A stretch of DNA of 18,104 nt from the NCBI GenBank assembly GCA_037140615.1, contig JBAXED010000082.1, positions 1 through 18,104 on the forward strand, written 5' to 3'. Below the pieces are notes generated by a model. The model saw only the letters and a list, made by a program, of their open reading frames with translations, made no database searches and was not told where the DNA came from. Positions 7,649 through 13,787 of this stretch are shown here, piece by piece. Every line of letters begins with the position of its first letter. Positions within the stretch are counted from its first letter, which is position 1. Both the position numbers and the translations under genes were made by a program. The stretch is from CAINVV01 sp037140615 (lineage in GTDB: Bacteria > Bacteroidota > Bacteroidia > Bacteroidales > Prolixibacteraceae).

Positions 7649-8497
7649 ATGATAATGAGCACTTTATTAGCTATTCACTGGAATGTAAGTCCGGAGTTGT
7701 TTAGTATTGGACCAATTTCTGTCCGCTGGTATGGCTTGATGTTTGCACTTGGTTTTTTGTTTGGCTACCAGATCATGTTCAGGATGTTTAAGTTTGAGTC
7801 GTCAAATACTGACTGGCTGGATAAGCTATTTGTCTATACAATTGTCGCAACAATAGTAGGAGCGAGGCTTGGCCATGTATTTTTCTACGGCTGGAGCTAT
7901 TACTCGCAGCACCTGTTGGAAATCATTCTACCCATTGCCAAAGGTGAATTCGGTTATAAATTCGTCGGATATCAAGGCCTTGCCAGTCATGGCGGTGGAA
8001 TAGGGATCGTGCTTGCCATTTACATTTTCTCAAAGAAAGTGACTAAAAGGTCTATGCTCTGGACACTTGACCGTCTGGTAATACCTACCGCATTGGTTGG
8101 AGCCATGATCCGTACAGGTAACCTCATGAATTCAGAAATATATGGTGTTGCCACCAATCTTCCATGGGGATTCATTTTTGAACGAAACCACGAAACTATA
8201 GCCAAACATCCAACTCAGATTTATGAGGCTTTGGGATATCTTTTGGTATTTATTTCTGCAATAACTTTATTTTTTAAATCCAAAGATCTCAAAGATCGGG
8301 AGGGATTTTTTATTGGTTATGGATTCGCCGGAATTATGATTGTCCGTTTTTTTATTGAATTTATCAAAGAAAACCAGGAAGCCTTTGAGGCAGGCATGGC
8401 CTTGAACATGGGGCAAATTCTGAGTATTCCATTTATTTTGGTCGGAGTCTATTTAATGTACCGAGCTCTAAAGAATCCACCAGTCAAATACGTTTGA
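7649..8497 (+). CDS. lgt: prolipoprotein diacylglyceryl transferase
   Basis: Lgt transfers diacylglycerol from phosphatidylglycerol to the lipobox cysteine of prolipoproteins, the first step of lipoprotein maturation in the inner membrane. The 282-residue product has about seven membrane helices and the family signatures: RWYGLMFALGF (26-36), GARLGHVFFY (71-80), ASHGGGIG with H114 (112-119), the Lgt motif RTGNLMNSEIYG (155-166), and HPTQIYEA (187-194). Two in-frame ATGs (7649 and 7655) are possible starts and I cannot decide between them. The last codons and the stop lie inside an inverted repeat. Export (SecA) and lipoprotein maturation (Lgt) are adjacent, but the 35-bp inverted repeat between them suggests separate or attenuated transcription. 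Confidence 0.96.
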   Translation: MIMSTLLAIHWNVSPELFSIGPISVRWYGLMFALGFLFGYQIMFRMFKFESSNTDWLDKLFVYTIVATIVGARLGHVFFYGWSYYSQHLLEIILPIAKGEFGYKFVGYQGLASHGGGIGIVLAIYIFSKKVTKRSMLWTLDRLVIPTALVGAMIRTGNLMNSEIYGVATNLPWGFIFERNHETIAKHPTQIYEALGYLLVFISAITLFFKSKDLKDREGFFIGYGFAGIMIVRFFIEFIKENQEAFEAGMALNMGQILSIPFILVGVYLMYRALKNPPVKYV

Positions 8498-8521
8498 ATA
8501 AAATTCAAACGTATTTGACTG
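8481..8521 (+). terminator. 19-bp inverted repeat overlapping the lgt stop codon
   Basis: The arms at 8481-8499 and 8503-8521 are perfect reverse complements separated by AAA. The left arm encodes the last five residues of Lgt (PVKYV) and holds the stop codon at 8495-8497. There is no U tract after the right arm. It is probably an mRNA 3' end or terminator structure. Confidence 0.75.
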
Positions 8522-8529
8522 AATGTCAG

Positions 8530-8583
8530 ATTTATACAATATGTGGTGTATAAATATTAAACACTGTATATAATCTATACACC
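8530..8583. repeat. cluster of four TATACA/TGTATA half-sites
   Basis: ATTTATACA (8530-8538) and TGTATAAAT (8547-8555) form a perfect 9-bp inverted repeat with an 8-base spacer. TGTATA (8565-8570) and TATACA (8576-8581) form a second, with a 5-base spacer. GGTGTATA (8545-8552) is also the exact reverse complement of TATACACC (8576-8583). Such a group could be the operator of a dimeric regulator or simply an A+T-rich structure. Confidence 0.55.
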
Positions 8584-8634
8584 TCATTTAGTAATCATTA
8601 AATCAATAATTTACACCAGATCTTGATGATTGGT

Positions 8635-8649
8635 GTTGAAATATTCAAC
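8635..8649. promoter_or_regulatory. 15-bp dyad GTTGAA-N3-TTCAAC, candidate enhancer site
   Basis: GTTGAA (8635-8640) and TTCAAC (8644-8649) are perfect reverse complements around ATA. The centre lies about 109 bases upstream of the start expected from the -24/-12 element. That is a typical position for an NtrC-family activator site. Which regulator binds is inference from proximity. Confidence 0.45.
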
Positions 8650-8725
8650 AGAATCACCGTATATATTTTCATTCGAATTTTTATATACATCAGATAATCA
8701 ATTAGATATAGTTTAAATTTTTTCA

Positions 8726-8740
8726 TGGCACAATTATTGA
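8726..8740 (+). promoter_or_regulatory. candidate sigma-54 (-24/-12) promoter of the redox operon
   Basis: TGGCAC-N5-TTGA matches the sigma-54 consensus TGGCAC-N5-TTGC except for A in place of the final C. The GG and GA dinucleotides are exactly 12 bases apart, as required. A start near 8751 would leave a leader of about 64 bases before the ATG at 8815. I found no good TAnnTTTG element in the same gap. The adjacent regulator with a GAFTGA loop supports sigma-54 control. Confidence 0.5.
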
Positions 8741-8814
8741 ATTGATCCTTTCAGATGTTCATTCCATTCTTTGAACTATAAGAAAGTTAGTGGTCAATAA
8801 TAATAATCTACGTC

Positions 8815-10512
8815 ATGAAAAACATTTCACTTTTATCCATCGGATTGTCACTTTTGATCTTTAATCAAACGGTCAGTGCTCTCAGCCGGACCGACAATCA
8901 AAAAGAATTACCCGTAATTCAATCTGGAACAAACGTGTTGAGTGTTTCCAGTTCTCCGGAATTGTATCATTTGGCTCAAAATTGGGTTAGAGAGTACAAT
9001 GCCATAAATACTGCTTCCAATGTTTATCTTTCACAGGTCAATGAAACATTACCTGGAAAGCCCGGACAACTTGCCATTGTTTTGGAAGATCACTCGCCCA
9101 CAGCGGTTAATCAGTCAGCCTGGAAAATGGCAGTAGGTCGCGATGTAATTGTACCGATTGTCAATGCAAAGAATCCAATGCTTGGTCAGTTGGAGAAATC
9201 CGGCATTACTTCTCAAAAGTTTGCCACCCTTTTCAATGCTTCTGAAAACAAAAGCTGGTCAGAATTGATTCCAAACGGTAAAGTGAATCCTGTCAGATTG
9301 TACCTTGCCAATGATCGGAATTTGATTCCAGGATTGGAGGATTTTTCAAAAGCAAAACTTGGAGCAATGGCTAAAAAGGCTCTTTTACCTTCCTTGGAAG
9401 TATTGGCAGCGGTTCAGTCTGATCCATTTGCAATTGGCTTCTGCAAACTGAGCGATTTGAGAATGAACAGAAATGCCTCATTAAATGAAAACATCAGATT
9501 GCTTCCAATTGATAAAAATGGAAATGGACGGTTGGACAATTTTGAGAATATTTATGCGAATCTGGACGAGTTTACGCATGGCGTTTGGATTGGAAAATAT
9601 CCCAATGCATTATCCAATAACATATTAGTTGTATTGCAAACTAAACCAACAGGAACCAATGAACTGGCTTTCCTTTCATGGATTGTGGCTGAAGGTCAGG
9701 ATATGATGAATCTAAACGGTTTTTGTGACCTCACAACAGGTGAAAGGGAAACAAATCTGGCTTCTTTGGTACCCTCTTTCATGCCAGATCCATTCAAGGC
9801 AGATGCGAATTTTACGCCAAAATCATGGCCTGTCTTTTTGACTTTTATTGGCATGATTGCATTGTTTATAGCCATTTTCTTTTACAGCAAAAAAAGGGCC
9901 GAAAAGGAAGTTCCTGAGCGGGAAATAGGAATTGCCCCCTTGCTGATTGAAAATGCCATAGATGTTCCCAAAGGTCTTTTCTTTGATAAGACGCACACCT
10001 GGGCTTTTATGGAACAAGATGGGAATGTTAGAATTGGAATAGACGATTTTCTGCAGCATATAACCGGGAAACTGACTAAAATTAAGATGAGGGAAGCTGG
10101 TGAAGCAGTTCGAAAGGGTGAAACGATCATGACGATAGTTCAGGATGGTAAGCAGTTAAATCTTTATGCCCCTATTTCGGGTAAGATTCTCGAACAGAAC
10201 CAATCTCTTCTAACAGATGCAGGTATGATCAACTCTTCTCCTTATTTCAAAGGTTGGGTGTATCAAATTGAACCAAAAAACTGGCTGCGTGAAGTTCAGT
10301 TCATGTTTATGGGCGACAAATATACTGAGTGGCTAAGAGATGAATTCATCAGGCTTAAGGATTTTATCACCGATTCCGTGAAATCAAATAATCAAGTGTA
10401 TGCGCATGTGATCATTCAGGATGGGGGAGAACTCACCGACAATGTTTTGGCTGATCTTGATCCCAAAGTTTGGGAAGATTTTCAAACCAGGTTTATTGAT
10501 ATCTCCAGGTAA
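8815..10512 (+). CDS. secreted PstS-like binding domain fused via a membrane helix to a cytoplasmic GcvH-like domain
   Basis: The 565-residue protein begins with a signal peptide (about 1-22). Residues about 35-315 resemble a phosphate/PstS-type periplasmic binding fold (for example AVGRDVIVPIVNAKNPML near 106-123, and FAIGFCKLSDL). They contain an EF-hand-like loop, DKNGNGRLDNFE, at 233-244. One membrane helix (about 338-357) followed by KKR places the rest in the cytoplasm. Residues about 384-490 form a glycine-cleavage H-like domain (THTWAFMEQDGNVRIGID, then YAPISGKILEQN and YFKGWVYQIEP). The lipoyl-lysine position, eight residues before the proline of YAPISG, is G445, with K446 beside it. 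A further 70-residue tail ends IIQDGGELTD...VWEDFQTRF and is shared with the fourth operon gene. No ABC permease is encoded nearby. The function is unknown; it is the first gene after the -24/-12 element. Confidence 0.8.
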   Translation: MKNISLLSIGLSLLIFNQTVSALSRTDNQKELPVIQSGTNVLSVSSSPELYHLAQNWVREYNAINTASNVYLSQVNETLPGKPGQLAIVLEDHSPTAVNQSAWKMAVGRDVIVPIVNAKNPMLGQLEKSGITSQKFATLFNASENKSWSELIPNGKVNPVRLYLANDRNLIPGLEDFSKAKLGAMAKKALLPSLEVLAAVQSDPFAIGFCKLSDLRMNRNASLNENIRLLPIDKNGNGRLDNFENIYANLDEFTHGVWIGKYPNALSNNILVVLQTKPTGTNELAFLSWIVAEGQDMMNLNGFCDLTTGERETNLASLVPSFMPDPFKADANFTPKSWPVFLTFIGMIALFIAIFFYSKKRAEKEVPEREIGIAPLLIENAIDVPKGLFFDKTHTWAFMEQDGNVRIGIDDFLQHITGKLTKIKMREAGEAVRKGETIMTIVQDGKQLNLYAPISGKILEQNQSLLTDAGMINSSPYFKGWVYQIEPKNWLREVQFMFMGDKYTEWLRDEFIRLKDFITDSVKSNNQVYAHVIIQDGGELTDNVLADLDPKVWEDFQTRFIDISR

Positions 10513-10557
10513 TCCGTTCAAACTAATCTTAATATTCAAACTTTAAAAATTTAAATT

Positions 10558-11424
10558 ATGGGCTTCGACCGCCGTGATTTCTTTAAAACCATATGTGTTG
10601 CGGGAGCAACACTAGCGGTAGGGAATAGTTTTGGCGCTGCAAAATCGGAAGAAAATGCAGTTGAATTTCAAGGTGTTCTTTATGATTCGACCCGATGCCT
10701 TGGATGCCGTGCTTGCGAAAGGGTTTGCGCCAAAACGCATGATCTTCCTGAACCCAAAGATGAACTAAAAGTTGATGTGCTTAGGAAAACGAGTGAATCA
10801 CAACGCTGTGTGATCAACAATTACACTACTTCCAAGGGTGAGGTTTTTGTCAAGAAACAGTGCATGCATTGCAACGAACCGGCCTGTGCTGCAGCTTGCC
10901 TTACTCAAGCCATGTATAAAACCAAGGAAGGCCCGGTAATCTGGAGAGGAAACAAATGCATGGGATGCAGATATTGCATGGTTTCCTGTCCTTTTGATGT
11001 GCCAAAATTCGAATACCATAGTGCAAATCCTAAAATTGAGAAGTGCGATATGTGTTACGAAAGGATCAAAGCCGGGAAGATACCTGCTTGCGCGGAAGCG
11101 TGTCCGGGCGACGCCCTGACTTTTGGAACCAGAAGAGAACTGATTGCGGATGCTCGAAAGAGAATTTTTGAAAATCCCAAAGATTATGTAGATCAAATTT
11201 GGGGTGAAGATGTGGCCGGAGGAACCGGATGGTTGTACCTTTCATCAGCACCATTTAATGAGGTAGGTTTTAATACTAAGATGCAAAACACCTCCTATCC
11301 AGAGCTTTCAAAAGGATTCTTATACACTGTGCCTTCTGTATTTGTCCTGTTACCTCCGCTATTGTTAGGTATCCATGAAGCCACAAAAAACAGAACTAAC
11401 TCTAAAGAAGACGAAAATGAATAA
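10558..11424 (+). CDS. Tat-exported 4x[4Fe-4S] ferredoxin subunit, HybA type
   Basis: This is an electron-transfer subunit that would carry electrons between a membrane quinone protein and a partner on the outer face of the membrane. The 288-residue product has a twin-arginine signal (RRDFFK at 5-10, then a hydrophobic stretch to about 26). Sixteen cysteines stand in four groups: 47/50/53/57, 102/105/110/114, 134/137/140/144 and 163/166/178/182, enough for four [4Fe-4S] clusters. A C-terminal membrane helix lies at about 254-272, as in HybA. It sits between the PstS/GcvH-like fusion and the NrfD-like gene, and its last codons overlap the start of the latter. In hydrogenase-2 the homologue connects to a NiFe catalytic dimer, but none is encoded here, so the electron partner is unknown. 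Confidence 0.9.
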   Translation: MGFDRRDFFKTICVAGATLAVGNSFGAAKSEENAVEFQGVLYDSTRCLGCRACERVCAKTHDLPEPKDELKVDVLRKTSESQRCVINNYTTSKGEVFVKKQCMHCNEPACAAACLTQAMYKTKEGPVIWRGNKCMGCRYCMVSCPFDVPKFEYHSANPKIEKCDMCYERIKAGKIPACAEACPGDALTFGTRRELIADARKRIFENPKDYVDQIWGEDVAGGTGWLYLSSAPFNEVGFNTKMQNTSYPELSKGFLYTVPSVFVLLPPLLLGIHEATKNRTNSKEDENE

Positions 11425-12646
11425 GCAATTTCAGCCCATAGCAAAAGACAACGATGGCGGATCCATCTTTAAATTTCTTTTGAATGAACTAAAGCCTAAA
11501 GGCAAATTCCTTACCCCTTTCAACATCATCGCCTTTCCGATAATTATTCTTGGGGTTGCGCTGATTGTCATAAGGTTTATAAAGGGAATTGGCTCAATAA
11601 CCAACCTGTCTCAGGATATCCCGTGGGGATTGTGGATAGGATTCGATGTTGTGACTGGTGTAGCTTTCGCCGGAGGAGCATATGTATTGACATTTATGGT
11701 TTATATTCTTAAAATGGATAAATACCATTCGATTGTCAGAGTAACTGTCTTAAATGGCTTTTTGGCCTATCTTTTCTATGCGGGAGCTTTGTTGCTGGAT
11801 TTAGGCAGACCTTGGAATGTGATCAACCCAATTATTGGAAACAGTTTTGGCACAAGTTCGGTCCTTTTCCTTGTGGCATGGCACTTTTTACTTTACATGC
11901 TCGCTGAGCTAATAGAATTCTCACCCGCTATTGCTGAATGGCTGGGTGCAAGAAGGGCCAGGAAGATACTTTCAGGTATGACCATTGGGGCCGTAATTTT
12001 TGGCATAACCCTTTCCACTTTACATCAATCAGGACTTGGTGCGCTATTTCTGATGGCAAAAGACAAAATCCATCCTTTGTGGTATTCTGAGTTTATTCCT
12101 GTGATGTTTTTAGTATCCAGTGTTTTTGCCGGATTGTCAATGGTGATTTTTGAAGGTTCGATTAGCCACAAAGTATTTTTCAATCAGATTAGCGAGAAAA
12201 ATCACAAAGCCCAAAGCGGAATCCTCCAGGGGCTGGCAAAAATATGTGCCGGAGCCATGTTTGCCTATTTCTTTTTACAATTACTGGTATTTATCCATGG
12301 AAAGCGGTGGGAGTATCTGGATTCAAAAATGGGCTATTGGTTTCTTTTTGAAATGATCGGCTTCGTTTTAATTCCCATGTTTCTTTATATGTACAGTTAC
12401 CGCACAAGGAATGTCTTTTTAATCAGAGTAGCTGCTGTCTTAACTATGTTGGGGATAATCCTGAACAGATTAAATGTTACTGTCATAGGTTTTAAATGGG
12501 ATGCCCCCATGCATTATTATCCGTCATGGATGGAAATTGTGGTCACTCTTGCTGTAATATTTACAGAGATACTGATATTCAGATGGATAATCAATCGTAT
12601 GCCGGTATTGAGAGAGTCACCGTCTTGGGTAGAAGATGAACATTAA
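11417..12646 (+). CDS. NrfD/HybB-family membrane quinone-interacting protein
   Basis: This polytopic protein, 409 residues with about ten membrane helices, belongs to the NrfD/PsrC/HybB family. These proteins exchange electrons between menaquinone and an associated iron-sulfur subunit. The signature TLHQSGLG at 201-208 is characteristic of the HybB/Hmc branch, and DIPWGLWIGFDV (67-78) is also typical. I chose the ATG at 11417, which overlaps the ferredoxin stop codon by eight bases and suggests translational coupling. An upstream in-frame ATG at 11375 would add 14 highly charged residues and a 50-base overlap, which is less likely. With the preceding ferredoxin it forms a HybA-HybB-like module lacking any catalytic subunit in the window. 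The direction of electron flow cannot be told from sequence. Confidence 0.9.
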   Translation: MNKQFQPIAKDNDGGSIFKFLLNELKPKGKFLTPFNIIAFPIIILGVALIVIRFIKGIGSITNLSQDIPWGLWIGFDVVTGVAFAGGAYVLTFMVYILKMDKYHSIVRVTVLNGFLAYLFYAGALLLDLGRPWNVINPIIGNSFGTSSVLFLVAWHFLLYMLAELIEFSPAIAEWLGARRARKILSGMTIGAVIFGITLSTLHQSGLGALFLMAKDKIHPLWYSEFIPVMFLVSSVFAGLSMVIFEGSISHKVFFNQISEKNHKAQSGILQGLAKICAGAMFAYFFLQLLVFIHGKRWEYLDSKMGYWFLFEMIGFVLIPMFLYMYSYRTRNVFLIRVAAVLTMLGIILNRLNVTVIGFKWDAPMHYYPSWMEIVVTLAVIFTEILIFRWIINRMPVLRESPSWVEDEH

Positions 12647-12707
12647 AGAATCATTAGCTCATTTTAGAGCCAAAATATCAAAATTATAAACCTTTAAAAA
12701 CAAAGTT

Positions 12708-13484
12708 ATGGACGGATTTACTTACCACAACATTTTTGAGACGAAAGGGATAGAGTATCTTGCTATTATCGCCTTCTTCGCCATCCTCGTACCATTCTGG
12801 ATCATTTTGAACAGACAGGTGAAAATTACAAAACAATTGCAGAAAAGACTTGGAACTCTAACTGCCAGTGTATTAAGGATCCCTCAGGGCATATTTTTCA
12901 GCAGAAATCATATGTGGACTCACCTTGACAGTCAAGGTGTTGCCAAAGTTGGGATGGACGATTTACTTTTGCACCTTACCGGAGAAGTTGAATTCGGAAA
13001 GCTCAGAACGTCAGGAGAAATAGTCAATAAGGATGATCTTCTTGCAGTTGTCAACCACAAAGGCAAGGAGCTTCGGATTCTTTCACCAATCTCAGGAGAA
13101 ATCCTGGCAACCAATTCTGTGCTACAGAAAAATCCGGAATTACTCAATGAAGATCCATACCAAAAGGGCTGGATGTTTAAAATCAAGCCTTCCAGATGGA
13201 TCGCGGAAACAAGTAGTTATTATTTGGCAGAAGAAGCCAGTGGTTGGTCTGTCAAAGAACTGGAGCGATTCAAAGATTTTCTGGCTACTTCAGTCGAAAG
13301 ATATGCTCCCCATCCGTCCAGCGTCATTTTGCAGGATGGAGGCGAATTGATTGATCAACCTTTGTCAGATCTGCCGGAAGAAGTATGGCAGGATTTCCAG
13401 CATAGCTATTTGGGAGTTAAACCAAAATATCCCCACTTTCGTGGATTAGGGAAAGAGAGCTATGGACCGGAGTATTTTCAATAG
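12708..13484 (+). CDS. membrane-anchored GcvH-like protein with conserved C-terminal extension
   Basis: The 258-residue protein has one N-terminal membrane helix (about 17-35) followed by a positively charged segment, so its main part should be cytoplasmic. Residues about 60-165 form a glycine-cleavage H-like domain (FSRNHMWTHL, VAKVGMDDLLLHLTGEV, LSPISGEILATN, YQKGWMFKIKPSRW). The position expected to carry lipoyl-lysine, eight residues before the proline of LSPISG, is G119, flanked by K118 and K120. The tail (about 170-258) resembles that of the operon's first gene, including VILQDGGELID and EEVWQDFQ. There is no glycine decarboxylase or aminomethyltransferase gene in the window, and the domain is membrane-tethered, so a role in glycine cleavage is unlikely. 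It probably belongs to the complex formed with the preceding three proteins. Confidence 0.82.
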   Translation: MDGFTYHNIFETKGIEYLAIIAFFAILVPFWIILNRQVKITKQLQKRLGTLTASVLRIPQGIFFSRNHMWTHLDSQGVAKVGMDDLLLHLTGEVEFGKLRTSGEIVNKDDLLAVVNHKGKELRILSPISGEILATNSVLQKNPELLNEDPYQKGWMFKIKPSRWIAETSSYYLAEEASGWSVKELERFKDFLATSVERYAPHPSSVILQDGGELIDQPLSDLPEEVWQDFQHSYLGVKPKYPHFRGLGKESYGPEYFQ

Positions 13485-13540
13485 ATTCTTGCGATTGTTA
13501 AGTTCAATGCAAGGTTCTATTTGACGATTTTAAGTTTAGG

Positions 13541-13572
13541 AAGCGATGTGCATGTCACATCGCTTTATTTTT
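13541..13572 (+). terminator. intrinsic terminator of the redox operon
   Basis: AAGCGATGTG (13541-13550) pairs perfectly with CACATCGCTT (13556-13565) around a five-base loop and is followed by TATTTTT. This is the most conventional rho-independent terminator in the window. It lies 57 bases after the stop of the second GcvH-like gene and separates the redox operon from the regulatory genes. Confidence 0.85.
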
Positions 13573-13713
13573 AGCGGGTACTTTATCTATTCTGCTCTTT
13601 AGAATGCAAACAAATATGCAAAGAAATTTGACTTTTTGAACCATATTTTAAAATTTTGAGATTAACTTAGCAATCAGCAACACTATATGGGACAGTTAGT
13701 TTAGTCGCTTTGA

Positions 13714-13731
13714 TCACTTTAGTCACTTTAG
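13714..13731 (-). repeat. two inverted copies of the CTAAAGTGA unit
   Basis: TCACTTTAG occurs twice in tandem. Its reverse complement is an exact 18-bp match to the array that follows the isocitrate dehydrogenase gene at 3384-3458. A degenerate unit (TTAGTCGCTTTGA) precedes it. The same repeat family is thus present twice in the window in opposite orientations, about 10 kb apart. Confidence 0.85.
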
Positions 13732-13787
13732 ATACTTCTTGCCAATAGATTAGCACCTAATTGATTAAGTTAACATACAATATCACA

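Larger units (their letters stand above)
8498..8814 (+). promoter_or_regulatory. A+T-rich regulatory region upstream of the redox operon
   Basis: This 317-base gap has no gene-like frame. Besides the lgt 3' inverted repeat it contains two groups of dyads (8530-8583 and 8635-8649), a further GTATATA / TATATAC pair (8659-8665 and 8682-8688, 16-base spacer), and a sigma-54-like -24/-12 element at 8726-8740. This arrangement, with dyads about 100-200 bp upstream of a -24/-12 promoter, is the usual layout for NtrC-family enhancer control. An NtrC-family regulator is encoded 6.6 kb downstream. Confidence 0.55.
13485..13787 (+). other. intergenic region before the histidine kinase
   Basis: These 303 bases hold the operon terminator (13541-13572) and two inverted copies of the CTAAAGTGA repeat (13714-13731). 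I found no convincing gene, and no exact TAnnTTTG or -24/-12 promoter. TAGTTTAG at 13697-13704 is only a weak partial -7 match. How the kinase operon is transcribed is therefore unclear. Confidence 0.6.

Noticed and set aside
11375..11416. Upstream start for the NrfD-like gene
   Set aside because: It would add a short, highly charged N-terminus and overlap the ferredoxin gene by 50 bases. The ATG at 11417 gives a typical coupled overlap.
10558..12646. Hydrogenase-2 operon
   Set aside because: HybA- and HybB-like subunits are present, but no NiFe large or small subunit or maturation gene lies in the window.
12708..13484. Glycine cleavage H protein proper
   Set aside because: It is membrane-anchored, lacks lysine at the lipoyl position, has a long extra tail, and no gcvT or gcvP is nearby.
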